The position numbers and the translations under genes are program-made. From the NCBI RefSeq assembly GCF_028372415.1, contig NC_092873.1, positions 349,889,390-349,953,389 of the forward strand: a DNA stretch of 64,000 nt. Reading direction: 5' to 3'. This DNA comes from Notamacropus eugenii (taxonomy: Eukaryota; Chordata; Mammalia; Diprotodontia; Macropodidae). Below are positions 32,690 through 44,100 of the stretch, one piece after another; the stretch's first letter is position 1; each line of letters begins with the position of its first letter. The notes beneath the pieces are model-generated. The model was given only the letters and a program-made list of their open reading frames with translations, ran no database searches and had not been told where the DNA came from.

Positions 32690-32833
32690 TGTATTTATTT
32701 TGTAATATGCAAGGAAGGCAGATAAAGTTCTGAAGTGTTTGATGGGTTGGAACCTGTTTATGAAAGCTAATAGTTAAATTTTCGGTGTGAGCATTTATCC
32801 CTTAGCACAATGCTACTGATTTATTGTTTTGTT
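32690..32833 (+). repeat. 143-bp direct repeat, copy 2
   Basis: Counterpart of 30221-30363, in the same orientation 2.47 kb downstream. Confidence 0.85.
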
Positions 32834-33539
32834 AATTATTTAGACTTTAAAAAGTGATGGAGAAAATGTTAATAGTGAAAACTAAAAGTGTGTTGCACCT
32901 TACATTTCCCCCCAGTTGTTAAGCACTGACCAGCACACACATAATTAAATCTGTCTAAACTTGATGAAATTCCCCAGTCTACTTGATAAGATTATAGGGC
33001 ATGAACTATGCCTGAGGACATCTGAGGAGCATCTTCCATGGAGAGAGGCATATATACACTGTTAAGGACATAGGAAAACCTTTTAATTCTTCACTAGTTA
33101 ATGGGGCTGTCTCCAAGATGATTGGTGACTTAGAATCAGGGAGATAGAATCTTGTTGAAAGAGTTGAAGTCTCCCTTCACAGTCTCTCTGTCTCTGTCTC
33201 TCTCAAACAAGCCAGTGATTGTTTCTCTCTCTTTCTCCTTCTCTCCTTCTCCTCTCCATTTTCCCTTATGCATCCTTCTGAAATATGAGTAGGGGATGAA
33301 GGGAGTTTCCACACATATACTAGCAATTAATGGAGATCCACAGGAGAAATTCTATACCTGGCAATTTGCATGTATTTCCTCTCTGGGCTCTGATCCTGAC
33401 TCTCTGGTTTTCTTTCTTTCCCATGTCACAATTGCTTTCTCATCCTAGAAGACCCTCTTCCTAAATACTCTTATTGGTCATTTCCTCCCCCAAATCTTCA
33501 TTTTAAGGAAGTGCCTGGGCCAGCCATGCTCACTCCTTC

Positions 33540-33780
33540 ATTCCTCTCTGGGATCCAATCCCAATTTGCTGGACTTCTTTCTTTATCCCTCCAACCCTTC
33601 CCTTCCTAGCTTTTTAGCTTGCTTTTAAGGGTTGTTTTCCTGTATTTGAATGTAAGCTCCTTGAGGACAGGGACTACCTTTTTTGCGGGGGAGGGGGAGC
33701 TTATATTTGTATTTCCATTGCTTGGTACACTGCCTGGCACATAGTTAGCAATTAATACATTCTTGTTGATTTAACTTAGG
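33540..33780 (+). repeat. L2 3' region
   Basis: GAATGTAAGCTCCTTGAGGA, CACTGCCTGGCACATAGTTA. A similar pyrimidine-rich stretch before it (33370-33540) may belong to the same element. Confidence 0.7.
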
Positions 33781-33804
33781 TGATTCAACATGACAAATGT
33801 TATA

Positions 33805-34020
33805 CTGGGAAAGGCAGTTTGGTCTAGTGGACAGAGAGTTACATTTATACTCAGGAAGACCTGAGTTAAAATACTGACTCTGTATAAACCCAAGCAAGAC
33901 ATTTCCCCTCTCCTGCAAGACTATAAGTTGTAGAGAAGGTGCTGATCTGCCTTGGTAGAGGAAGTTCTTCACTTGAAGTTCCTTGTGCCAGTGCAATCAA
34001 TGGAAAGCTCAAACAAATGT
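33805..34020 (+). repeat. tRNA-derived SINE with a distinct tail
   Basis: AGACCTGAGTTAAAATACTG head/B-box, tail GAGAAGGTGCTGATCTGCCT as in 24925-25130. Confidence 0.7.
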
Positions 34021-34989
34021 GCAAATCTGCTTTCTATGGAGCTAATTTTTAATCTGCCTCATACACATGTGTATTATGAATGTTCAAATGTATGTGAATG
34101 CTATTGGGGTTAATAAATTTGGTGAATTCATTTAAAAACATTAAATTTATAGTAGCTTCTTGTTGTTATACATTTTCTCAATTAATGGATATTGATATTA
34201 TCCTGACTGCCCTAACTTTATTGATCTCCAGCTTTGCCAACCTATTCCCAACCTGAAATCATGTACATGAAATTTTATGGTGGTTTAAAAAAATATGGGA
34301 ATGACTTGATTTAGTCCAATTCCCCACTTTCAAGAGGAAAAAGTTATGGAGAAGATTTGACTTATAAGGATATTCGGGTAATAATAATTTATATTAGGAT
34401 CATACATTTAAAACTGGAAGGGACCTTTGAGGGCCTTTAGTTCAGTGGTCTCCAAAATGAGGGCCTTCAAACCAATAACGGGCCATGACGTGACTCCAAG
34501 AATGTCCAAGCAAAGTATAGGAAGATATGTCCCATCCCACCCTCTCCATGCTAGCCAGTTGAAGGGCTTATCTTCAACACAACTCCACTTACCCTTTGGA
34601 CACTATCTCCTCAAACTTCCACATTTCACCCTCTCCTGTCACTAGTCTCTAATGATTGACTGAGCAACTCTCAACCCCTCTTCTTCTGCTCCGGGCCCTT
34701 CTGGGTAGTTATAACCTAAGCTTTACCAGACACCAGCAGCATCAGCTTAAAGACAAAATTCCCCAGGGTTCACCTCCACTACCGTCCCTGTACCCCTCTT
34801 GGTGAAGGCATCAGGCAGCCCTCAGCAGGCTTGAGCAGTGGCTGATGAGTAAGAGCCTTGAACCACCCCTACATCTTCCTTTCCATTTTTGGTGGGTCAG
34901 AAGGAGTGACTGGATGAGGCAGAATGAGTAGGCACAGATGGGTTTTCACGTGCTCCAGAGTTCTCACAGCATTGTCTTTCACCGTTCAA

Positions 34990-35300
34990 ACTCAGATTTG
35001 TTCAGAACTTCCCTGTTTCTGTCTAGGGCATTCCCATCCTTCTATTTATCCATGTTCCAAATCTCAGTATCATCCTCACTGCTGATTCTGTTTCCATTTC
35101 TCTTTGTATCAAACCCCCTGTTGCAATAGTTTTTCTAACTGTTTTCCCCAATTCAAGTCTCTCCTCACTCCAATCCATTCTCTTCAAAGCTAACAGATTG
35201 ATACTAAAGCACAGAATTGACCACGTCACTTACTTGCTCAATAAATTCTGGTGACTCTCTACTGACTTTAGGATCAAATATTATTTCATTTTTTAATCCT
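34990..35300 (+). repeat. L2 internal/3' fragment
   Basis: The GACCACGTCACTTACTTGCT and CTCTACTGACTTTAGGATCA block is like the L2 3' UTR motif about a TCACTCCCCTGCT segment. Diverged. Confidence 0.5.
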
Positions 35301-35375
35301 TTTAAAATATCTATTTTATGTACATTTTTGTAATATACATTATTTATATAATAGCTCATGTATATAATTTATTAT

Positions 35376-35407
35376 ATATGTGTGTGTGTGTGTATGTATA
35401 TATATCA
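35376..35407 (+). repeat. (TG)n/(TA)n microsatellite
   Basis: TATATGTGTGTGTGTGTGTA then TATATAT. Confidence 0.85.
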
Positions 35408-35994
35408 CATGTTCCAAAAAGTCTTAGCAAAGTCTTAAACTTTAAAAACTCAAGACCTTTGAATCACCCAGTTTATTGTGGGGTGGGTGGGATGTTCAAT
35501 AATTTTTTTTTTTATTGATAGGGGTGTATTAGTAAAAACCATAGATTAGAAACCAGAGCCAGCGCCATATTGCTACCTTCTCCATTTTATCTACTAGAGT
35601 GAAGACCTCCAACCTTGACCCTAACACCTGCTGATATTACTGGTATAGGAAGCAAGGGGTCAGTCACTGAGCTCTGGTTTGTTAGTTTCTAGGGACCTGG
35701 GGTTGAATTGCAACCAGAAGTCCCATTCTGTTCTGTTCCCCTTTTTATTTGTTTTCTTGTGATTTGCTCTGTCTTCACTCAGTACTGGGTAGGGGAAGCT
35801 CTTTGGAGACATGAGGTCTGTGGAACAGGGTTGCTCAGGTCATTTTTTGCTTTTTGTATTTATTCTGTATTTTTTTATTTGTCTTTGTTATCTCTTCCAT
35901 TAGAATGGAGGATGGGGATTGCTTGTAAGTAGGGATTAATTTTTTGTAGTTTTAATGAATACTTGTTGTTTGATTGTATATGAATTATGTGTAA

Positions 35995-36095
35995 TATGTA
36001 TGTATATACACATATACATACATGTATATACACAGGTACATGCATACATGTACATATACATGTATGTGTATATATACATATATGTATACACACAA
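35995..36095. repeat. Alternating purine-pyrimidine AT/CA tract
   Basis: TATACACATATACATACATG and similar; many short palindromes, low-complexity. Confidence 0.85.
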
Positions 36096-36349
36096 TTTTA
36101 AAAGCCATTCATGTCCAGAATGGATTTTATTTTTAAGCAAATTCACAAATCTTTCTGGAAGCCCGGTTGAAAAGCAGTCTTCTCTCCATCTCTGGGATGT
36201 GGATGGAAAGTAAGGTAGATAAGCTTAGATAAAGCCAGCAGATTGGGGAATAAAAGACCTGAGTGATGATTACTGCTCCTGACCTACTCTCTTTTGTTTG
36301 CAATTTGTAATCCCAGATAGAGAGAGATGGAAGGGACCATCCAGTCAAA

Positions 36350-36540
36350 GGGCTCTTAATCTGGAGTTCATGGACCCCTAAACTTAGATGGCAGTGGTGG
36401 GAAATGACATCTTTGGTTTCCTTTGTAATCCAATGTATTTTGTCTGATGAATTTAAAAACAGTCTTTTGAGAAGGGGACCATAGATCTCATTAGACTGTC
36501 AAAGGGGTCCATGATATACAAAAAAAGTTTAAAATACCTG
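36350..36540 (+). mobile_element. hAT-like nonautonomous DNA element, copy 2
   Basis: GGGCTCTTAATCTGGAGTTC start, TCATTAGACTGTCAAAGGGG near the end. Confidence 0.55.
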
Positions 36541-36645
36541 TCCCAATCCAATTTCCTTGCTTATCAGAGAAAGAAGTGAGGCCCAGGAAATTATAAGAAT
36601 TTCCCAAGGTTATAAATCAGGACTGGAATTCAAATACTCTGACAC
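36540..36645 (-). repeat. MIR fragment
   Basis: Reverse MIR: GAAGTGAGGCCCAGGAAATT. Confidence 0.55.
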
Positions 36646-37184
36646 CTCCTCACCCCCCACTTTGTCCAGGTCCCCCACTCCAGGACAGGGTTGTTCCATT
36701 CCATTATACTCCTTTTCCTATTTGCCCTGAAGTTTCTTACCTGGAAAATAGCTGAAGGGGGAAAGAGAGAAGTAACATCTGTGAGTGAAATGGCAGAGCT
36801 GATGTGTCTCTGCTTTCTAACCCAAGTCAAGATGATCATAGGTTGCAGTCCTGGGGTGGGGGCAGATATAAATCCTTGAATGATCATTGAATGATTCCCT
36901 TTGCTTCTTCTCCCCCCTCCCAATATTGCCCAGAAAAAAATTTCATTGTGCTAGGCCTAGGCCACCTGATAGAATTTTCAGAGAATGTCAGCCATTGTTC
37001 TTTCCCCTCCTTACTTCTCCCTTGCAGAGAACTTCAGTGTCTTGTTCAGGTCATGTAAGCTAGGAAGTTCAGGATACCCAGTAGGCCTCAAGTTAAATGC
37101 CAGATTCTCCTGTGGCAGTGTCTGATCCACCAAAAAGCCAAATTCACTCACTGATTCCCAAATTCAAACTGCTGTTCTTGCCTT

Positions 37185-37360
37185 TAGATGCGGGGGTTCT
37201 TAACCTGAGGTCTCTATATAGTTTGGTAACTGTATTTAAGAATGATTGATTTTCTATGTATATTATTTTATGTATTAAAAACATTATTTCGAGGAGAGGC
37301 TTCAATCTGGCCAACAAAGAGTCTATGAGACAAAATGTTAAAAACCCTTGACTTAGAGTT
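37185..37360 (+). mobile_element. hAT-like nonautonomous DNA element, copy 3
   Basis: GGGGGTTCTTAACCTGAGGT and inverted end GTTAAAAACCCTTG, giving a recognisable imperfect inverted terminal pair. Confidence 0.6.
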
Positions 37361-37364
37361 TTTG

Positions 37365-38228
37365 GAGGAAGAAATCCAATGTATCAATAGCCACGTGAAA
37401 AAATGCTAATAATTCTAGAAATGCAAATTAAAATAACTCTGAGGTACCACCGCATACCCATCAGATTGTCTAAGATGATAAAAGTGAAAAATAACAAATA
37501 CTGGAGGGACTGTGGAAAAACAGGTTCACAAATGCACTGTTGGTTAAGCTGTGAACTAGTCCAGCCATTCCAAAAACCAACTTGGGACTATGACCCCAAA
37601 GCTATTAAACTGTGTATACCCTTTGACCCAGCAATTCTGCTACTAGGTTTATGTCTAGTAGGTTTATACCCCTCCCCCCAAAAAAAGAAAGAGAGAAAAG
37701 AGCCATATGTACAAAAATATTTGTGGCAGATCTTTTTTTCAGTGGCAAAGAACTGGAAACAGAGGGAATACCTGTCAGTTAGGGAATGATTGAACAAGTT
37801 ATGGTAAATGAATGTAATGAAATACTATTGTGCTATAAGAAATGATGAAAAACCTGGAAAGACTTGTATGAACTGATGCAAAGTGAAAGGTTCAAAACCA
37901 GGAGAACAATCTATGAAATAATAGTAATATTGGAAGACTTTGAAAGACTTAATAATCCTTAATAATCAACCCAATGACCAATCACAATTCTAAAGGACTG
38001 ATGATGAAAAACAAGCAGATAACTGATGGTCTCAGATTGCATAATGAAACATATTTTCTTTTCTTTCTTTTTTTGGACATGCCTAATGTGAGAATTTATT
38101 TTGCATGACCATACATATTTGTAATGGGTTTTGTTCTTCTTTATTTCTCAGCAAGTTGGGAAGTAATACAATTTAGGAGGAGGTATACAATTCAGAACTG
38201 AAACTAAAATAAAATTGAATTAAAAAAG
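37365..38228 (+). mobile_element. L1 3' end with readable ORF2p C-terminus
   Basis: The frame at 37403-37789 matches the Cys-rich C-terminal region of mammalian L1 ORF2p: MQIKITLRYH, YWRDCGKTG, HCWLSCELVQPF and IPFDPAILLLG, followed by SVAKNWKQREY. Cys and His residues of the zinc-knuckle-like motif are visible, but the reverse transcriptase and endonuclease regions are absent. The frame stops early, then the 3' UTR runs to an A-rich tail and a poly-C run at about 38229. Truncated and inactive. Confidence 0.88.
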
Positions 38229-38589
38229 ACCCCCCCCCCCCCTCCACCCCTCACTTAGAATGTGGAGATTCAAGCTTTTATTGGAGATACAGACTTTTGT
38301 AGTAGGAAGTCAGAGGTAGTGAGGCCTTGTGGCTTGGACGAATCACTTAGCCACTCTGGGTCATAGTTTTTTCAACTGTAAAACTAGATCTCTAGGATTG
38401 CCCTCCTATAAATTTATGATATTCTGACACAGAATAGGCTTATATTCTACAAGAGCAGGGGTGGGGAATCCCCCCCCCATGTGATCTTGAGGCTGAAGTT
38501 TCCTAGTCCCTGTACTAGAGGTTGTGGAGAGTGGGGACTAGTATGAAGTGTATAAAGATAACCATAAGGCAATACAAGAGCTAAAAATA

Positions 38590-38770
38590 ACATAATGGCT
38601 ACATTTATATGGTATTTTAAGGTTTGTAAATATTCATTTGATCCTCTCAGCAACCCTGAGTGGAAGATGCTATTATTTTACAGTAAGGCAACTGAGGCAG
38701 ATAGGTTAAGTGACTCGCCCAGGGTGACAACACTAGCAAGTGTCTTACAGAGCACTACAAGGTTAATCAC
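38590..38770 (-). repeat. MIR SINE
   Basis: Reverse MIR: ATTTTACAGTAAGGCAACTG, AGTGACTCGCCCAGGGTGAC. Confidence 0.75.
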
Positions 38771-38864
38771 CAAATCATTTGTGTAGACAATATAGGTCAG
38801 ATGAAGGACTGATCATTATAACTGAAGTCAACCATGGAAAGCTTCATGGAAGAGGCAGAACATA

Positions 38865-39000
38865 TACTAGTTTACTCATCTGTAAAATGGGATAATAGCA
38901 TCTCCTTTACAGGGTTGTTTTGGAGGACCAAATGAGATAATACACGTCAAACTTTAAAAGTGCCATATAAATGCTAGCTATTATTATTATTATAACAACT
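38865..39000 (+). repeat. CORE-SINE 3' part
   Basis: CATCTGTAAAATGGGATAAT, AATGCTAGCTATTATTATTA. Confidence 0.75.
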
Positions 39001-39599
39001 TTGTGTCCCATTCCCCTCAGGAAATATTTTCCTTAGCTATTTTCCTTTGCATTTTAAACCCCCCCTTTTTTTTCCTGTGCTCTGTAGAAAGGGAGAAAGT
39101 TTAAGGTGTCAGAGATTCAAAGACGTCCTTTCTTGAGAGAGAGCGAGAGAGAGCGCTTAGGCTGGCAACTTCGACCTTAACTCTGGCTAACCCGAAAGCC
39201 TTGTTTCCTTGGGAGGGGCAGGAATGTAAGAGATTTCAGACTTCGATGAAGGGAAGCAGGGCTTTCAGATTGCTGATAAATCTCAAGCTAAGGCTAGGGG
39301 CTTGAGTCGGACGCATAAAGGAGTTAAAACTGGGTGGCAATCCCCCCCTCAATGTCTCACAGGTCGGCAACATTTAAGGGATGGAAAGGCCATTAGTGTC
39401 CCTCTCACAGCTGAGGATCCAAGGATCCCCAAGCACTTTCATGCTATATATGTAGCCTTTGACCCTATTTGCTTCGTGGGTGATTGCGGGCTTTGCAGAT
39501 ATAGACAGGAAATGGGACTAGACTTGGGAGTCAGGGAAATCTGGGTTCAGATCTGGCTTCTGAGCGGCTCCAACATTCTGTGATTTAAAAAGGGAGTCC

Positions 39600-39725
39600 G
39601 GGCAGTGATCTAGTCCCACTCCCTCATTTTACAGCACAGGAAACTGAGGCCCGGAGAACTATAGAGTCTTGTTGAACACATGCAGCTAGTTAGAAGCAAA
39701 GGTGGCATTCAAATCCAGGCGCCCT
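39600..39725 (-). repeat. MIR SINE
   Basis: CATTTTACAGCACAGGAAAC, next to the HDAC5 promoter. Confidence 0.7.
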
Positions 39726-39955
39726 CTCAAGTCCAACTGTACCCCAAAAATGGGATCTCCGTGGCAGGACCCTGAGCCCCGCCCTCGACCTCTGGGCCTA
39801 GTCCTTTAAGAGCCTACTCCTTCTCCTCTCCTCCTCCAGGTTGCATACGCAGGACGCCGGGCTCCTGGACCTTTAAGAAGCTGTCCCGGTGGCGCCCCAG
39901 GCCCCGCCCGACGGCGAAGGGGAGGGGGGAATGGAGGGTGGAAAGGAGAGCGGGT

Positions 39956-39965
39956 CTATTTTTAG
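39956..39965 (+). promoter_or_regulatory. MEF2 consensus box in HDAC5 main promoter
   Basis: CTATTTTTAG fits YTA(W)4TAR exactly. It sits in otherwise GC-rich DNA, so it stands out. It could also work as a TATA-like element. Confidence 0.6.
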
Positions 39966-39976
39966 CTCGGGGCCAG

Positions 39977-39986
39977 GTCACGTGAC
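39977..39986 (+). promoter_or_regulatory. CLEAR/E-box palindrome
   Basis: GTCACGTGAC, the ideal TFEB/TFE3/MITF and USF site. Binding is not shown by sequence alone. Confidence 0.6.
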
Positions 39987-39989
39987 GGG

Positions 39990-40164
39990 AGTGACGTCTC
40001 CGAATGTTGTTGTTGGTGGCGGCGGCGGCGGCGAGCGGAGCCGGAGGAGCCGCCGCAAAGATGGAGGAGCCGTCGAGGAGGAGTCGCCGCCGTCGCTGCT
40101 GCCGCTGCCGCTGCTGCCGCCGCTGTTGCCGCCGCCCGAAGAGCCGGAGCTCCTGTCCCTGGGG
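39990..40164 (+). other. HDAC5: HDAC5 noncoding exon 1 (inferred)
   Basis: GC-rich 5' UTR ending at a good donor CTGGGG|GTGAGC (40164/40165). An ATG at 40061 with strong context (AAAGATGG) opens an Arg/Cys-rich upstream ORF that is still open at the donor. An alternative end is the near-perfect donor CCTGCAG|GTAAGG at 40480/40481; with the acceptor at 40377 (TCCTGCAG) it could also define a separate exon 40378-40480. The start is approximate. Confidence 0.55.
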
Positions 40165-40497
40165 GTGAGCGCGCCCCCTCCCCTGCCCTTCTCCCCGCCC
40201 CGCCGCCTGGGGGAGCGAGGCAATTTCCACCCCTTTACCAGCCCCCCTCCCCCCCAGCTTCCCGGGCGCGAGACGCGCTCAGCCCTAGCTCCCTCCCCTA
40301 CCCGGCCCCCCTTCCCTTCCCGTCCCTTTCCCCGATCTCCTTCCCTTGCTCTCGGCCCCTCCCCATCCCTCCTGCAGGCGCGAGGCCGCGAGCCCGACCC
40401 TGGAAGGAGGGACAGAGGGAGGGGGGGCTCCTCTGGGGCGTGCTCCCTGCCCCGCCCTTCCGCAGCCGCCGCCCCTGCAGGTAAGGGAGGGGACCCG

Positions 40498-40512
40498 CCC
40501 CCCCCCCCCCCC
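40498..40512 (+). repeat. Poly-C run
   Basis: 15 consecutive C in the CpG island. Confidence 0.9.
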
Positions 40513-40809
40513 ACGGCGCCCCACGTAACCACTACTCCAAGGGGAGGCTGCCAGACCGACTGGCTGCCTGCTACCCGCTCCCTCGCCCCCTCCGCCTTGT
40601 AGTCAGCTGTAGCAAGTGCTTTACAGCATCCTTTCCTCCTGGCTTTCATTTTCTCCCCCTTCCCAAGCCCGGCAAACCTTTCTAGATAGCCCGAGGCGGG
40701 GAGGAAGAAGGGGTAGGTATTGCCGCCCCTGGGAGCCGAGCAGCCTCCGGGCTGTGCTCTCTAGGCTTGTGCGTCGGGAGCTAGCCTAATTTCTGCCACT
40801 GTCCATCAG

Positions 40810-41063
40810 ACTGCGTGAGCTCCTTGAGAGTGGGTACTGGCTTTTACCTTCATTTCTTTCTTTTGGGATTCCCAGTTCTTCGCCTGGGGCCTGGTACATA
40901 GTAGGTGCTTACTGAATGTTTATTAACTTACTCTTGCCTTCGCCCTTAGACTGAGCTCGCGGAGAGTAGGGACTGTTTTCCCCCCCTATCTTTGAATCTC
41001 CAGTACTTTGCCCAGTGCCTGGCACATAATAGGTGCTTAATAAATGTTTACTGACTGACTGAC
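40810..41063 (+). repeat. Two L2 3' ends in tandem
   Basis: Copy 1 (40810-40930) GAGCTCCTTGAGAGTGGGTA to TAGTAGGTGCTTACTGAATG; copy 2 (40950-41063) GAGCTCGCGGAGAGTAGGGA to TTAATAAATGTTTACTGACTG. Both forward. Confidence 0.8.
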
Positions 41064-41084
41064 CCCAGTGGCGCCCTCCCCTCG

Positions 41085-41189
41085 CCCCCCCCCCCCCCCC
41101 CAAGCTTGGGAAAAGCTACAGTCTCCATTCTCACCTCCCAACCTGCCATTTTAGAGAGCTGGAATGAAATGTAGACCCCCCCCCCCCCC
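41085..41189 (+). repeat. Two poly-C runs
   Basis: C-runs at 41085-41102 and about 41176-41189. Confidence 0.9.
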
Positions 41190-44100
41190 AAGTCTGGATT
41201 AGGTAGTTTCAATTCTTATATTCCCCTTGGTACTTTGCTCTGTCCTCTATCATGAGCCCAGAGAATACCTATTGGCCTCATGGATTGTATATTTCCGCAT
41301 TGTCTAAAGTTAGGGGGAGACAAGACAGCTTTCCTCCCAAAAGCCACAGCTAGCTCTACCAGTAGAAAGTAGCTAGTATAGTCCTTGGGGAGGGGAGTGA
41401 GAGGAGATGAGTGAGGAGGTGGGGTTGGGAGGAGGAGGAGGTAACCGTGACTTAAGTGATTCTACTTTCTGAAGGGAGGTAGTTAATAGTATTACTTAAG
41501 GGAAAGGGTATCAGGTTCTCGAGCTCCTTTAGGGGTATTACTGTTCTGTCTTTCCCTATCCCATGCCCACCTTCTGAGGACCCAAAATTTGCTCTGGAGC
41601 ATTCTGGGAGGTCTTAGGGGTGAATAGGTATGGTGGAGGTATTATAGCTTGAGACCATGGCATAGGAAACATTAGGATGGTAATTGTGAGGATCCTTGTA
41701 AGAAAGAATACCACTGCCTTCCTTATGTGCATGCAGGGGATAAGAGGATGGTATTCTTAGAGAACCTTGTCAGCCTGGGCACCTTGAACTCAGGCTAGCG
41801 GGAAAAAAACTGTTGAAGGAGGTGGGGGGCATATTGGCATGGTTGGTAAGAGGGCAGAAGAGTTTTGAAAAGGGAGTTATTAGGAGCTGAATTTATCTTC
41901 CTCTTCAATGGCTTCCCCCTCTCCTGTTAGAAATGGTTCAGGTAGTTTGAATCTGCTCAACATCCATTCCCACCTCCCCCCTTCTGTTTCCTCAGATACA
42001 CATAGCTTTGGGGGGAAGTTCAGCCTCTCATCATTGACCTACCTCTTGGACCCACTTTTCCCATGGAACTGGTTTGGTTTGTCTGTATGTTTCAGCTGCT
42101 GAACCAGCTTGGGGAGATGGGAAGTTACCTTTGAATGGGTGGGGGGCGTCAACTTTTTGCTTTGTCACCTGAGTTGAATCATCACCTATACCAAGGAAGC
42201 CTAAGTCTTGTGGGACACCTCCCCTTAGGGAAAATGAATATACTCAAGTGGGAATGGGAAAAAGCTCTAACTAGATCTCTCCTTAGGTTCTAGTATGCCC
42301 CAGCCTCTGGTTCACCTTTTTGGTGGTCTTGGTAAGGGAAGAGGGAAAAAGGGAAGGTACCATGAGCTGTGTTGCTGCTGAGACAAAGGTTTGCTTTTCC
42401 TCCCCATCAGGGGATTTGTTAGTTGTGCATTTAGAAAATGGGAAGGAGGTGTAGGGTGAGGGTAATTCATGTGATGGGGGAGGGGGTTGAAGGAGGATGG
42501 GGTGAGGAGGCTCGGTGCTGAAGTACCAGCTGCTCTTTAATAATTAATTCTTCCTACTCACATCCTTTTGAGGCGGGATGTCTGGAACACTGCAATGGGA
42601 GCAGCCAGCTTGGTAGAGGATACGCTCCTAGCTGAGGGCTGGGGGGAGGGATAGTCCTTGGTGGAGGGAAGAGACGGAAACAAAGATGGTAAGGGTTGGG
42701 GTTGGACGATTTCTGGCAGTTTTGGAGCCCTGTTGCTTGCTCACAAATCATTCACTAAAGCCTAGGCCTGGGTGTCTATTGTAGCTGACTTTGACTAATT
42801 ACACTTTTGATGCTTCTTTCAATTTCTCCCCTCACAAATTGGTCCTTAATTGTTATTTTATTGTGCATTTCTAGTGGCTCTAGGAAGAAGGTGAGGAGGA
42901 GAGTGTATTTTTGAAGCAATTTTAGGGCAAAAAGATCCAGCATTATCCCTTCCTCCTTCCCCCTCCCTTAACATCCCCCCTCTTTTTTTTTTCTAGAAAT
43001 AGCAACCTTCTCCATCTGGCCCATGCAGATGCCTGGATCTGCATTTCAGCAGACAAACAGAAATGGGCTTGTTGCAAAAATGAACTTGTCAGCCTGGTGT
43101 CTTCTTTTATCTTTTCCTGTGTGCCACTTTTCCCACCCTCCCCCTCACCCCAAGAGGGGAGGTATTGTGCCTATATTTTGATACAAGGCACTGATCAATT
43201 CCAGTTATAGGGCAAGTAGAGATCTAGGTACTGTGGAGGGACAAGAAGGGTGTCTGTTAATTGTCACAGAACAGGAGAGGTCCACAGGTACCCCTGGAAT
43301 AAGGACATCTGGGATTTTGGCTTTTTGAGAGTAATTTTGGGGTGCCTACTTTAGCACACATGTACAATCTAAGTCTTGGGGAGGTGGGAAGATACCCCAG
43401 AATGGGCAGAGAAGCACCTTGATTCTGACTATAGCTTTCTCATTGCCATTCCGTGTTGGACTCAGGTGATATCTAGTGTCTTTCTTTCCCTGCTGTAAAT
43501 GACCCCTCCTCATGGAATACTTTGAAATCTTCCTAGGGCAGGGTCCTTAGCTGATGGCTTGGAAGGATAGGGAGGGGAAAGGGAAAGGGATTGGGAACCT
43601 GTGCAGGCTGGTGGTGGGTAGCAGGTCTAGTGATAGAGACCAAGGTAATAGACTTAGGGTTCTAGGGGCTTTCATTGGGAAAACCTGTCTCTTCTGAAAT
43701 CCAGGGTTTATTGTTTAAGGGGGAAAAATCACTATAGGGCTAGATTTGAATTCAGAGTCATTGGTTCCTTATTTATCTGTAGATGCTACTATTTTCATTT
43801 TTCTGGTCTCTCCTTACTGCCTTCTGCTGGAGTTGTCATTGTATGTATTGGAACTTTATTCTGAGATCTCTTTTCTCTCTGTCTCTGGCTCTCTCTGTTT
43901 CTGTGTTTTTTTCTCTCTCCCCCGCCCCCCCTTCCTCATGTCTACCCAATAATTTGAAGGCTAATAGCATGAATCTCTGTTGATGAGCTATTCCCTCTGA
44001 TGCCTATGTGTTGGTGGAGCCTAGAGCTGAGGTTATATCAGGGAATATGCTTATTCCTGATTTGGATCTATAGTTGGGAGGCAGGACTCTGGAGTTCTCT

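Larger units (their letters stand above)
16331..39780. other. Intergenic region between HROB and HDAC5
   Basis: No protein-coding gene was recognised in these 23 kb. Open frames here are short, lack family motifs, and mostly fall in repeats. The sequence is dominated by SINEs, L2, L1 ends and a long dispersed repeat, listed below; between them is unassigned, AT-rich DNA (for example 21270-21660, 21900-22560, 24310-24920, 25130-26400, 28700-29740, 34020-34380). Confidence 0.75.
39780..40760 (+). promoter_or_regulatory. HDAC5 CpG-island promoter
   Basis: Strongly GC- and CpG-rich block with a GGCGGC run, at the expected 5' end of HDAC5. Visible motifs in 43 bp: a perfect MEF2 consensus CTATTTTTAG (39956-39965), the palindrome GTCACGTGAC (39977-39986, the TFEB/TFE3/USF CLEAR-type E-box) and a CRE-like TGACGTC (39992-39998). 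No other TATA box is seen. Transcription probably begins between about 39990 and 40050, by inference. Confidence 0.8.

Noticed and set aside
35409..35450. Mariner/Tc1-like terminus (CATGTTCCAAAAAGTCTTAG)
   Set aside because: Resembles a DNA-transposon end, but no second terminus or transposase remnant could be found.
37403..37789. 128-codon open frame as a gene
   Set aside because: It is the C-terminal piece of L1 ORF2p in a truncated L1.
39889..40602. 237-codon plus-strand open frame, with long overlapping minus-strand frames at 39814-40649
   Set aside because: Pro/Ser/Gly/Arg-rich frames open on both strands are a by-product of GC-rich CpG-island DNA. The plus frame passes over the donor at 40164 and is not in frame with the HDAC5 start.
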